Part shown: piece by piece, positions 43,265 through 51,954 of the stretch | Position numbering within the stretch: the stretch's first letter is position 1 | Layout: the number at the start of each line of letters is the position of its first letter | The notes under the pieces: generated by a model | The model's input: only the letters and a program-made list of their open reading frames with translations | Database searches by the model: none | Told to the model about the DNA's origin: nothing | Translations under genes and position numbers: made by a program | DNA from: an uncultured Alistipes sp. | Lineage (GTDB): Bacteria > Bacteroidota > Bacteroidia > Bacteroidales > Rikenellaceae | Direction: 5' to 3' | Assembly (NCBI GenBank): GCA_944322375.1 | Contig: CALUOX010000002.1 | Coordinates: forward strand, 1-59,910 | DNA length: 59,910 bases

Positions 43265-43708
43265 ATGGACTGGTTGATCGATCTGGGTTATCTGGGACTC
43301 TTTCTCGGCACGTTTCTGGCCGGAACGATCATTCCCATGAGCTCCGACGTGCTGATGGTCGGGATGCTGGCCGTCGGTGCCGATCCGATCGTCTGTCTCC
43401 TTGTCGCCTCGATCGGCAACTGGCTGGGGGCCATGACCTCCTACGTATTGGGCTGGTACGCCAAATGGTCGTGGCTCGAAAAGTGGTTCGGCATCCGTCC
43501 GGAGACACTCCGCAAGCAGCAGCAACGCATCGACCGATACGGCGTATGGCTGGCTGCCATCTACTGGGCGCCCTTTATCGGCATGATCTGTATGATTGCA
43601 CTGGGCGTCTATAAGGTACGTCCGCGCACGACGGCACTGCTCGCACTGGCGGGTGCCTTTGCCCGTTTTCTCTTCTGGATCCTGCTGCACGCCGTATGGC
43701 AGCAATAG
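43265..43708 (+). CDS. YqaA/DedA-like (VTT domain) membrane protein
   Basis: A 147-residue membrane protein matching YqaA in size and pattern: GYLGLFLGTFLAGTIIPMSSDVLM at the N-terminus, ASIGNWLGAMTSYVLGW (the Gly-rich re-entrant motif with GNWLG) near residue 57 and YWAPFIGMICMIALGVYKV near 100. DedA/VTT proteins act in lipid-carrier recycling and membrane homeostasis; YqaA itself is uncharacterised. It has no close operon partner. Confidence 0.85.
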   Translation: MDWLIDLGYLGLFLGTFLAGTIIPMSSDVLMVGMLAVGADPIVCLLVASIGNWLGAMTSYVLGWYAKWSWLEKWFGIRPETLRKQQQRIDRYGVWLAAIYWAPFIGMICMIALGVYKVRPRTTALLALAGAFARFLFWILLHAVWQQ

Positions 43709-44051
43709 TCTGCAGCAACATCCGCGACAGAATACCTGTTTCACAAGACAAGGCCGGCAAACGACTCTGCCACACATCATGTCATGTTGTCCGACGTTTG
43801 TCGGCACCGGCCGGCGGCCAACGACCCGAATGACACGTTTCGGCGTCGTTTCATTCCGCTCCGGCGAAGTGTCGCCCTGTCAATCAAGAAGCCCTGCAGC
43901 CCCTCGGAACCCGCTTCCGGACCTTTTTCCCTCCAGAACGTTCGCCGACAGGACTCTTCCCGCACGACCGATGCCTGACAGTACTATCCGAAACGGAACG
44001 GAATTTGATTGTGATGCGGTCGATAGCAACTCATTAAAAATTTTCTGAACT
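43709..44051. other. 343-base gap without a gene
   Basis: No supported gene, clear terminator or consensus promoter was found between the YqaA-like gene and the DUF4136 lipoprotein gene. Confidence 0.55.
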
Positions 44052-44705
44052 ATGACCGCAAAAAATCTACTCATGTCATTGCTCGTCATGCTGGCCGTCA
44101 CCATCGTTTCGTGCCAGAAGGAGCCATCCACTTCGGGTCTTCACGAGGACTATCTGGTCTATACCGACTACGATCAGCAGACCGATTTCTCGGACATCGA
44201 AGTCTTCTATCTGCCCGACAGCATTCTGCTGATCGGCAATTCGGACAAGACCGAATACTGGAAAGATGCCGATGCGCAGGAGATCATCGGAACCGTAGCC
44301 GAGCAGATGGAGTCCCGCAACTTCATCCGCACCGATGACAAGGAGCTCGCACAAGTGGGTCTTCAGCTGAGCTACGTCGAACGGGTCAGCTACTTCGTAG
44401 GATACGATTACCCCTACTGGTGGTGGTACTATCCCTATTACTGGGCTCCGGGATACTGGGGCGACTGGTTCGGCTGGCACTACCCCTATCAGGTCTATTA
44501 CGGTTACACGGCCGGTTCGATGCTCATCGAGATGGTCGATCTGACGGCCGAGCAGGAGAGCCGCAAACTACCTGTCATCTGGGACAGCTACATCGGTGGG
44601 CTTCTCACCTCGTCGCAGGAGGTGAACATGCAGCGTACGCTCGACGCCATCGACCAGGCCTTCGCTCAATCCCCCTATCTGACAACCAATTCCCTTATCC
44701 GTTAA
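44052..44705 (+). CDS. DUF4136 lipoprotein
   Basis: A 217-residue lipoprotein with lipobox TIVSC (Cys near 21). A DUF4136 domain follows: YTDYDQQTDFSDIEVFYLPD and the late GSMLIEMVDLTAEQESRKLPVIWDSYIGG segment. Between them (about residues 119-152) is an unusual aromatic run with more than half Trp/Tyr (PYWWWYYPYYW). Function is unknown; outer-membrane attachment is likely. It is 12 bases upstream of the beta-barrel gene, so the two are co-transcribed. Confidence 0.9.
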   Translation: MTAKNLLMSLLVMLAVTIVSCQKEPSTSGLHEDYLVYTDYDQQTDFSDIEVFYLPDSILLIGNSDKTEYWKDADAQEIIGTVAEQMESRNFIRTDDKELAQVGLQLSYVERVSYFVGYDYPYWWWYYPYYWAPGYWGDWFGWHYPYQVYYGYTAGSMLIEMVDLTAEQESRKLPVIWDSYIGGLLTSSQEVNMQRTLDAIDQAFAQSPYLTTNSLIR

Positions 44706-44717
44706 TTACCTATTGCC

Positions 44718-45350
44718 ATGAAAACAAGTTACATAATCCGTCATAAGTTTCTGATGCTGGCCGTCGCACTCTTCGCCTTCGCGCTGCCGGGACGTGCACA
44801 GCTCATTCCGAACACCTACATGAATATCGACTGGCAAATGAACGTTCCGCTGGGCGACTCTTTTGCCGACAAGACCTCGGGATGGGGCATGAATTTCGAG
44901 GGCGGCTACTTCATCACGCCGGCCTTCTCGCTGGGAGCCTTCATCTCCTACCAGACAAATCTCGAATCAATCGACCGCCAGACATTGCAGCTTTCGGACG
45001 GCTCTTCGCTGACGACGGCTCAGAAGCACGCACTGTTTGAATTGCCGTTCGGTGTCGCCGGACGATACAACTTCATGAAGCATCGGGTCTTCCAGCCCTA
45101 TGTAGGGATGCGTCTGGGTGCCGACTATGCCGAAATGTCCTCCTACTACTACACGATCCAGCAATACGAGGACTCCTGGGGCGTCTATCTCTCGCCGGAG
45201 ATCGGTGCAAGCATCTTCCCGTCGCCGGACCAACGTTTCGGTTTCCATATGGCGATCTTCTACAGCTACGCCAGCAACAGCGACAAGCTGCTGATCTATT
45301 CGATGGACGGCATCAACCGCTTCGGAGTACGTATCGGTATCTCCTTCTGA
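44718..45350 (+). CDS. outer-membrane beta-barrel protein
   Basis: A 210-residue protein with a signal peptide (cleavage after GRAQ, about residue 28) and repeated amphipathic strands ending in FGVRIGISF, a typical barrel C-terminus with terminal Phe. The size suits an eight-stranded OmpW/OmpX-like barrel. Function is not assigned. It is second gene after the DUF4136 lipoprotein, a pairing that suggests an envelope complex. Confidence 0.85.
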   Translation: MKTSYIIRHKFLMLAVALFAFALPGRAQLIPNTYMNIDWQMNVPLGDSFADKTSGWGMNFEGGYFITPAFSLGAFISYQTNLESIDRQTLQLSDGSSLTTAQKHALFELPFGVAGRYNFMKHRVFQPYVGMRLGADYAEMSSYYYTIQQYEDSWGVYLSPEIGASIFPSPDQRFGFHMAIFYSYASNSDKLLIYSMDGINRFGVRIGISF

Positions 45351-45366
45351 CCGGCCGCCGATCCGA

Positions 45367-45412
45367 CAAAGAAACGGGAGTGTCCTCATGTGAGGACACT
45401 CCCGTTTCTTTC
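45367..45412. terminator. bidirectional terminator after the beta-barrel gene
   Basis: AAGAAACGGGAGTGTCCTCA and its exact inverse are separated by TG and flanked by T-runs on the plus strand and A-rich sequence on the other side. It ends the plus-strand pair and could also stop transcripts of the opposite strand. Confidence 0.9.
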
Positions 45413-45661
45413 TCTTCAACAGGCACCGGTCGGCTGTCGTTCGACGCGAATACCAGCTGTTCCGTGATTCAGTCTGTTATCAGAATATGCCGCTTGTATC
45501 AAACGCAACCCCTGTCCGACCTTGAATCGACATACAGTCCTTCTCCGGTCCGTAACGCCGAACCGCCTTGTCGGAGGGGCCGATATTCACTTATTCACTC
45601 CGCGGCAAGCGCCCTGCCTCCGCTCGTCTGCTTCGCGCATCTCGCGCACGCAACACTCCAA

Positions 45662-47212
45662 TTACGACAGCACCACGACGGCATAACGTCCCACGACGTC
45701 GCACACCTCGGCCGCCGGCGCATTTTTCTTCAACTCGTCGAGCGATCGTACCGGCAGCATCAGCACGGTGCCGTGCAGCTCGCCGGACGTAATCTCTTCC
45801 CACGATACGATCCGCACATCCTCGCCCAGATAGACATCCATGCCCTCCGGCCGCGAAACGCCGCAGACGCAATAACCCGAAAGATTGCGCTGCGCGGCAA
45901 CCTGCATCGACGTGCGGCACAACTCGCCGTAGCCGATCTCGCCGTTGATCTTCGGCAGGGCCCATCCGCCGACAAAGACTGCAGCGAAGAGCCCGCAGGC
46001 AATCGTCCGGATGGCGACATCAAGCTGCCGCCGGCCATAGAGCCGATAAAGTGCGGTCACACCCGCCGCCGAGAGGATCGCTGCGGCCACATAGAAGAGC
46101 ACCTGCCCCACAAAGCGCGTATCCTCCATCCGCGCCAGCACGATTACCGCCGGCAACGCAAGGACCAATACGACAGCCGGCACGGCAACGGCCGCCGCCT
46201 GCCAACGGTTCCACCGGAGGTCGGGTGACACGAGAAGCGTCAGATAGACGATGAAAGGGAATGCCGGCAACAGATAGACATCTATTTTGGAACTGATGGC
46301 CGACAGCATGACAAACGTCACCGCGGCTATCGTCAGGAAAAAGCGCTGTTGTTCGGTCCGCATGACACCCCGCCACAGGGCCACGGCGATCGTACCGATA
46401 GCCAGCAGCGACCAGGGGAACATCGAATACCAGATCGAGACGGCATAGAAATAGAAGGGCTCTTCGTGATGGAAGGCGTTGACGGCACGGTCGAGCGTCT
46501 GATGGAAGAGCAGATTGTTGAGATAATCGGCACCGCCCTCAGCATAGACGCAGCCGAACCACGCACCGCACAAGAGCAGCAGAATACCCCATGTACGCCA
46601 GCCCCAGTAACGGCCGATCGTGCGGATGCGGCGCGTCAGCAGGAGATAGACGATCGTCCCGACCAGCGGAACCAGTATTCCGACGGGGCCTTTGCTGAAG
46701 ATCGCCAGAAAGACATAGAGCGGGAAGAGGAGCTGTTCGCGCCGCAAACTGCCCTCACCCGTCAGCATCCGATAGAAACTCCTCAACGCAAGGACGATGA
46801 ACATGCACATGAGCATATCCTGCCGCAGGATGATCATCATGCCGAGGAACAGTCCGCAGCTGAGCATCATCCACCGGCCCGTATTGCGCGTCTGTTCGGA
46901 AAGCGCACCGGCCGTCCAGCGATCCATCACGCGGGTGATGACGAAGGCCGGGATGAGCGAGAAGAGCGACAGAAAGGCCATGCAGTGGCCGCCGAAGAGC
47001 CACTTGCCCAACATGATCGCCCAGAAATAGAGGGGCGGTTTGTCGGCATAGGGTACACCCTGATTGGTGAAGGCGAAGAAACTGCCTTCGCGCAGCGCCT
47101 CATCGACGATGCTCAGGTAACGCAGTTCGTTGCTCGGCGTATAGTCGCGCAGCAGCAACACGGGCAGCAGGGCCGCCAATACGATCAGATAGACGGCGTT
47201 ATTCTTTTTCAT
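45662..47212 (-). CDS. ArnT-like glycosyltransferase (GT-C fold)
   Basis: A 516-residue protein with about 11-12 hydrophobic segments. The first periplasmic loop contains DYTPSNELRYLSIVDEAL (the acidic motif of GT39/GT83 enzymes) and a YADKPPLYFW motif close to the KPPL motif of ArnT. It transfers a sugar from a polyprenyl-phosphate donor to an acceptor, probably lipid A or another envelope glycolipid. The ATG at 47212 overlaps the LAB_N gene by 14 bases. Last gene of a three-gene unit. Confidence 0.85.
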   Translation of the reverse strand: MKKNNAVYLIVLAALLPVLLLRDYTPSNELRYLSIVDEALREGSFFAFTNQGVPYADKPPLYFWAIMLGKWLFGGHCMAFLSLFSLIPAFVITRVMDRWTAGALSEQTRNTGRWMMLSCGLFLGMMIILRQDMLMCMFIVLALRSFYRMLTGEGSLRREQLLFPLYVFLAIFSKGPVGILVPLVGTIVYLLLTRRIRTIGRYWGWRTWGILLLLCGAWFGCVYAEGGADYLNNLLFHQTLDRAVNAFHHEEPFYFYAVSIWYSMFPWSLLAIGTIAVALWRGVMRTEQQRFFLTIAAVTFVMLSAISSKIDVYLLPAFPFIVYLTLLVSPDLRWNRWQAAAVAVPAVVLVLALPAVIVLARMEDTRFVGQVLFYVAAAILSAAGVTALYRLYGRRQLDVAIRTIACGLFAAVFVGGWALPKINGEIGYGELCRTSMQVAAQRNLSGYCVCGVSRPEGMDVYLGEDVRIVSWEEITSGELHGTVLMLPVRSLDELKKNAPAAEVCDVVGRYAVVVLS

Positions 47213-47843
47213 CGGTATCGGGATTGGGATGACGGTACCACAGATAGAGGTTTCGGGCATAGGCGACCATACCGAACGACTGGCCGAGGATCAGCACGAG
47301 ATCCCAGCGGATGAAGCCGTAGGTAACGATGATCGACGAACCGACAAGGCTGATGATCCAGAAGCCGGCGGGCAGCACCGAGCGGTTGCGCCGGTAGGAG
47401 TAGAACCACTGATAGAGAAAACGGAAGGTAAAGATCACCTGTCCGGCCGATCCGAAGATGAGCAGTCCGAGGGGCACATCCTCGTTTTCGAAGAAGTGCT
47501 CGATCAGGACTTCGGGATGCTGCAGCGTAAAGGCGACCGCCGCGACGGGAATCAGCAGGAATGCTCCGCGCACAAGCGGATGCAGCCGTTTCCATAGGCC
47601 CTTCTCGTTAAGGTTCCACAGATAGACGTAGTAGGAGATGAACTGTCCGAGTACGATCGAGAAGTCATCGCGCAGCCAGCCGTAGGCGCACAGCAGAAAG
47701 GAGCCGGCGAGACTGAGCACCCAGAAGACCGTCGGCGAGACGACCCGTCGGGCGCGTTCCGAGAGGATCCACTGCACGAGGATGCGTGCCGAGAAGAAGA
47801 GTTGGGCCAGAAAACCGATGGCCAGCAATCCGATCTGCGTCAT
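47199..47843 (-). CDS. tandem LAB_N (lipid-A-disaccharide synthase N-terminal domain) membrane protein
   Basis: A 214-residue membrane protein built from two LAB_N units. The first (about 10-75) has QLFFSARILVQWILSER and LGQFISYYVYLWNL; the second (about 132-200) has QVIFTFRFLYQWFYSYRRN and LGQSFGMVAYARNLYLW. LAB_N domains occur fused to LpxB or as small partners of glycosyltransferases and flip or position lipid-linked sugars, though this role is not firmly shown. It is encoded six bases after the GT2 gene and overlaps the ArnT-like gene, so the three proteins probably work together. Confidence 0.88.
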   Translation of the reverse strand: MTQIGLLAIGFLAQLFFSARILVQWILSERARRVVSPTVFWVLSLAGSFLLCAYGWLRDDFSIVLGQFISYYVYLWNLNEKGLWKRLHPLVRGAFLLIPVAAVAFTLQHPEVLIEHFFENEDVPLGLLIFGSAGQVIFTFRFLYQWFYSYRRNRSVLPAGFWIISLVGSSIIVTYGFIRWDLVLILGQSFGMVAYARNLYLWYRHPNPDTDEKE

Positions 47844-47849
47844 TCCTGC

Positions 47850-48581
47850 CTACGCGATGTTCTGTTCGTTGACGTGGTAGTTGATATAGCGCTTTTTCAT
47901 CCAGCGATAGACGAAGCAGTCGAAGAAGGGCGACACGAGCCGGTTCCACAGATGATACTTCGATTTACCGGCCATACGCGGGAAATGGCGCACGGGAACC
48001 TGCTTCACACGACCGTTCTGCAGGAGAATCAGTGCCGGCAGAAAACGGTGCATGCCCGTAAAGAAGGGGATCCGTTTTGCGTAGTCCGTATGGAGGACTT
48101 TCAGCGGACAGCCCGTATCCTGTACACCGTCATGGGTCATCATGCGGCGGAAGCCGTTTGCGATCTTCGACTGGAGTCGTTTGAAGAAGCCGTCCTTGCG
48201 GTTGGCGCGGATACCCATCACCAGTTCATATTCCGGGATATCGCGCAGCAGCAGGTTGAAATCTTCGGGCGTGGTCTGCAGATCTGCATCCATGTAGCCG
48301 ACATAGGGCGACTGCGCCGCATCGATACCGGCCTTCATGGCAGCGCTCAGACCGCTGTTTCGTTCCAGCGACAGATAATAGAAGTGTTTGTTCCGTTCAC
48401 AGACGGTGCGAATTCGTTCGAGACTGCCATCGGTCGAGCCGTCATTGACGAACAGCACGCAGGAGGGATAGAGCGACAGCGGCAGAAATGCGGAGAGTTC
48501 ACGTTCCAATGCGAAGATGTTATCGACTTCGTTATATACCGGCACTACGATCGTGAACTGATAATCGGCAGTTTTGTTCAT
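47850..48581 (-). CDS. ArnC/DPM1-like family 2 glycosyltransferase
   Basis: A 243-residue GT2 enzyme with IVVPVYNEVDNI at the start, FVNDGSTDGS, the catalytic DAD-type MDADLQTTPEDF near residue 96, and QDTGCPLKVL, then RMAGKSKYHLWNRL with the conserved Ser/Lys/Tyr seen in polyprenyl-phosphate mannose synthases. Unlike ArnC it lacks the C-terminal transmembrane pair. It likely loads a sugar onto undecaprenyl phosphate for the ArnT-like partner. ATG at 48581; a TTG four codons earlier is less likely. Confidence 0.85.
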   Translation of the reverse strand: MNKTADYQFTIVVPVYNEVDNIFALERELSAFLPLSLYPSCVLFVNDGSTDGSLERIRTVCERNKHFYYLSLERNSGLSAAMKAGIDAAQSPYVGYMDADLQTTPEDFNLLLRDIPEYELVMGIRANRKDGFFKRLQSKIANGFRRMMTHDGVQDTGCPLKVLHTDYAKRIPFFTGMHRFLPALILLQNGRVKQVPVRHFPRMAGKSKYHLWNRLVSPFFDCFVYRWMKKRYINYHVNEQNIA

Positions 48582-48676
48582 GTTCTTGCACAAAATGATG
48601 GCGAAATTAGGGAATTATTCCGAATCTTCATGAAAAATAGCGAAAAATCGCCATCTTTCCATGAATTTTCAAACAA

Positions 48677-48712
48677 AAGAGGGCGGCTCCTGACCATTAT
48701 GGAGCCGCCCGT
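48677..48712 (-). terminator. terminator of the mannitol/GDPD operon
   Basis: On the minus strand GGGCGGCTCC and GGAGCCGCCC pair around a 10-base loop, followed by TCTTTTG. It lies about 97 bases past the GDPD stop. Confidence 0.75.
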
Positions 48713-48808
48713 CGGTTGTCGTTCGCTGGTGGATGGAGCATCCAAAGACCCGTTCCTCTGCGGGTTCCGGTCCTTCGCTCTACCCCACCCTTGCAAACTG
48801 ACAATTGT

Positions 48809-49858
48809 TTACTTTTGCTTGTTCCGGTTTTTCTTCGACTTCGACTGGAAAGCGCGGTTCCCCTTGATCGCACGATCCTGCAGCGCATGGATTTCGGCGC
48901 GGGTCCGGGGCAGATCGACGAACTCCGACGGATAGTCGGTTTCGATGAGATCGGGCTCCGACACCAGTTCGCGGAGGTAGCTGACGCGACGATCGCGGGC
49001 ATTCTTGACCTTGTCCGACGATCCCGTAATGGAGATCATCGTCGAGACGCCGCGTTCATGCAGCAGGTCATAAACCTCCTGCAGCTGCGGATCGACCGAC
49101 AACCGGATGTAGGCCATGATGTAATCCCACGGAATCGGGCTGGCCTCATAGGCATCGAACATCTCGCGGGAACTGATCTCGCAGCAGAACATCACGTTGC
49201 GGATCCCGTTGTTCCAATAGTACAACGCCTCGTCGAGAGAACGCACGCTGAGCATGATGTTGTGATACATCGACCAGTCGCCGCCGGGTTTGAGCTGCCG
49301 GATGTAGTAGTCGAGACTCGCCTTGCGCACCTCCTCGCTCACACCCTTGGTATTGATGTACTTGTTGTCGAAGTTGAAGGCCACCTTGTCCTTTCCCCAC
49401 TCCAGCATATCCTTGAGACGGGGAATCTTGTAAGGCGTGACGTTCTTGTCGCGATCGACAAGGTTGAACTGCTGCAGCTCCTCGTAGGTGTAGTCTGCCA
49501 CACGGCCCTTTCCGGTCGTCGTACGGTCGATCGTAAGGTCGTGCATGAGCACCATCACGCTGTCTTTCGTGAAACTGAAATCGATCTCGAAGAAGGTGGG
49601 CATCAGCGACAGCGTCTTTTCGCACGACTCGATGCAGTTCTCGGGATAGCCGGGCATCATGCCGCCGCGATGGCCGCTGACAATGATGTCACGATCGGGA
49701 TCGTAGGCGAAATAGGCCTTCAGATCCTCGAGACTGTTGATCTGCACGGTGTGAAGTTTCGGCTTCGCATCGTCACGCTCCGCCGCAACGGGAGTTGCTT
49801 TACAAGCGGCTACCCCCACAAGCGCCATTGCAGCAATCAATATCCGGTATTTTCTCAT
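48809..49858 (-). CDS. glycerophosphodiester phosphodiesterase family lipoprotein
   Basis: A 349-residue lipoprotein (lipobox VAAC near residue 19) with a GDPD TIM-barrel. SGHRGG holds the catalytic His and Arg, PENCIES and FEIDFSFTKD the metal-binding Glu/Glu/Asp, and MHDLTIDRTTTGKG the second catalytic His. It would release glycerol-3-phosphate or a related product from phosphodiesters in the periplasm. The ATG at 49858 begins the signal peptide. It starts 13 bases after the mtlD stop and so ends the mannitol operon, though its chemistry is not obviously linked to mannitol. Confidence 0.9.
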   Translation of the reverse strand: MRKYRILIAAMALVGVAACKATPVAAERDDAKPKLHTVQINSLEDLKAYFAYDPDRDIIVSGHRGGMMPGYPENCIESCEKTLSLMPTFFEIDFSFTKDSVMVLMHDLTIDRTTTGKGRVADYTYEELQQFNLVDRDKNVTPYKIPRLKDMLEWGKDKVAFNFDNKYINTKGVSEEVRKASLDYYIRQLKPGGDWSMYHNIMLSVRSLDEALYYWNNGIRNVMFCCEISSREMFDAYEASPIPWDYIMAYIRLSVDPQLQEVYDLLHERGVSTMISITGSSDKVKNARDRRVSYLRELVSEPDLIETDYPSEFVDLPRTRAEIHALQDRAIKGNRAFQSKSKKNRNKQK

Positions 49859-49871
49859 ATGGACTCTGTTC

Positions 49872-51029
49872 TTAGCGTACAAACTTTTCCACTTCGGCAT
49901 AAGCCGCCTCGATCTCGCCGATTACGGGATCTCCGGCTGGAATCGAGGTAATCTCCGTTATGGCGGCGGTCAGCCCCTTCTCCGCGATCATCTGCTGCAT
50001 CTGCACGCTCTGCGGATCCTCCGGATTGTTGAAATGCAGCGCCGCGCCGATGCCCAACAGCAGCTTGTCGCACGGCAGCCCGTACTCGCGGGCGGTCATC
50101 ATCGGTTTGACCAGACGGTCCGTCGACGAGAGTTTGCGCAGCGGCTCACGACCTACACGCGCCACGTCATCCTTCAGATAGGGATTCTTGAAACGGCCGA
50201 TGATCTTGTCGATGTACTTGAAGTGGGCATCATGATCGAATCCGAACTTGCGGACCAGCGCCTCGCCGCTCTGCTGCATGGCGGCCTTCACAACGGCGAA
50301 GATTTCGGCATCGGCAATGCTTTCGTCGATGGTCTTCAGCCCCTTCATGCGGCCCAGATAGGCCGTAATGGCATGGCCCGTATTGAGCGTAAAGAGTTTG
50401 CGCTCGATGTAGGCCAGCAGGTTGTCGGCCAGATTCATTCCGGCGATATGGGGAGCGCCGCCCACGAACGACTTCTCCTCGACATTCCACTCGTAGAAGT
50501 TCTCCACCACCACGTCGATGGGATTCTCGCTCCGCACGGGCGGCACGATACGGTCCACCGAGCAGTCGGCAAAACCGACATGTGCGGCAGCCCATTCGGC
50601 ATCTTCGGCTGCGAGATGCTTGTAAACCTCCGCCTTGAGCTGCGACGTGGCACGGATACCGTTTTCGCAGGCCACGATGTTGAGCGGGCTCTCCACGCCT
50701 GCGGCACGACGTGCGGCAATACCTTTGGCGATTGCCGGCGCGATATAGGGCAGGATGCGCAGTCCTACGGCCGTTGTAATCATCTCGGCACGAACGATTT
50801 CGTCAACGATGGCGTCGCTGCCCGAATTGACGGCCGAGATATTCGTGATACGGATATCGCGGCTCTCCACATCCATGATATGTACGGTATATGCGCCGTC
50901 TTCATTGATTCGATCGATGATCTGCTGGTTGACATCGGCAAAAACCACATGATAACCCGCCTCCGAGAGGACGGCACCGATAAAGCCTCGGCCAATATTA
51001 CCTGCGCCGAATTGAATTGCTCTTTTCAT
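49872..51029 (-). CDS. mtlD: mannitol-1-phosphate 5-dehydrogenase
   Basis: A 385-residue long-chain polyol dehydrogenase starting with the NAD-binding FGAGNIGRGFIG. It contains the family motif ARIE/KLFTLNTGHAITAYLG, where the Lys and the NTGH motif (about residue 215) are at the active site. It oxidises mannitol-1-phosphate from the PTS to fructose-6-phosphate. The length is normal. It lies between the esterase gene (32 bases) and the GDPD gene (13 bases). Confidence 0.96.
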   Translation of the reverse strand: MKRAIQFGAGNIGRGFIGAVLSEAGYHVVFADVNQQIIDRINEDGAYTVHIMDVESRDIRITNISAVNSGSDAIVDEIVRAEMITTAVGLRILPYIAPAIAKGIAARRAAGVESPLNIVACENGIRATSQLKAEVYKHLAAEDAEWAAAHVGFADCSVDRIVPPVRSENPIDVVVENFYEWNVEEKSFVGGAPHIAGMNLADNLLAYIERKLFTLNTGHAITAYLGRMKGLKTIDESIADAEIFAVVKAAMQQSGEALVRKFGFDHDAHFKYIDKIIGRFKNPYLKDDVARVGREPLRKLSSTDRLVKPMMTAREYGLPCDKLLLGIGAALHFNNPEDPQSVQMQQMIAEKGLTAAITEITSIPAGDPVIGEIEAAYAEVEKFVR

Positions 51030-51061
51030 AGTTGCTTATTTGAAAAAATTGAGTGTTGTCG

Positions 51062-51910
51062 TCAAAACTGCTCGAGCCAGTCGAGAACATAGGCTTTCCA
51101 CTGGTCGATGTATTTGAATTCGGGTTTGATTCCCCAGCCGTGGTCGCCCGTCGGGAAGACGTGCATCGAGGCCTTGACGCCGTTGCGTTTGAGTGCCTGA
51201 TAGAAGAGCATGCTGTTAACGGGCGGGACGATACGGTCGTCGTCGCTCAGCAGCAGCAATGTCGGCGGCGTCAAGGCCGAGACACGTTTTTCAAGAGAGT
51301 AGTTGCGGGCCTTTTCCGCCGAATAGTTCTCGCCCAACAGACATTCGAACGACCGTTTGTGAAGCTTGCCCTCTTCGGCCGTAATGACCGGATAGAAGAG
51401 AACCATGAAGGCTGGTTTGTCGTCCGAGATGGTACCGGTGCTGGCTGCGAGGTGACCGCCGGCCGACGAGCCGACGATTCCGACGCGCGACGCATCGTAT
51501 CCCCACTCTTCGGCATGTTCGCGCATGATCTTCAACGCCTGCTCGGCATCGTTGCGCGGCACTTCGCAGTGACCGTTGGGCATCCGGTACTTGAGTACGG
51601 CGGCCGTCGTACCGTTCTCCGCGAGCCAGCGGGCCATGTCATGCCCTTCGTAGCCGATGGCCAGATTGTGGTATCCGCCGCCGGGGCAAACCACGACCGC
51701 CCGGCCGCTCGGCTCCTTGGCCTTATAGACAAACAGCTCGGCAACGTTGTTGTTCGCCTCATAGACACCCTTCTCGATAAAGGTCGGGCCGAAAAGTCCG
51801 CTCGAAGTCGGAGCCGACGTATTGTCCCAGATGACAATGTGTTCATCCTGCGCCTGCGCACCGCAGACGGTTGCCGCACAGCAGAAACAACAGATCAGAA
51901 AATTTTTCAT
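51062..51910 (-). CDS. secreted alpha/beta-hydrolase (acetylesterase-like)
   Basis: A 282-residue protein with a signal peptide (about 1-21, ending GAQAQ). The alpha/beta-hydrolase fold shows oxyanion motif CPGGGYHNLA, nucleophile GSSAGGHLA (Ser near 130), acid SDDDRIVPP and the catalytic His in GDHGWG. It resembles Bacteroidota acetylxylan-esterase-like enzymes that deacetylate plant glycans. Its place inside a mannitol operon suggests it may trim acetylated or esterified polyols or glycans to release substrate; that is inference. Confidence 0.85.
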   Translation of the reverse strand: MKNFLICCFCCAATVCGAQAQDEHIVIWDNTSAPTSSGLFGPTFIEKGVYEANNNVAELFVYKAKEPSGRAVVVCPGGGYHNLAIGYEGHDMARWLAENGTTAAVLKYRMPNGHCEVPRNDAEQALKIMREHAEEWGYDASRVGIVGSSAGGHLAASTGTISDDKPAFMVLFYPVITAEEGKLHKRSFECLLGENYSAEKARNYSLEKRVSALTPPTLLLLSDDDRIVPPVNSMLFYQALKRNGVKASMHVFPTGDHGWGIKPEFKYIDQWKAYVLDWLEQF

Positions 51911-51954
51911 AAAGGTTGGATTGAAATATAAAGGTTTTAACATCTTTGTTCGGG

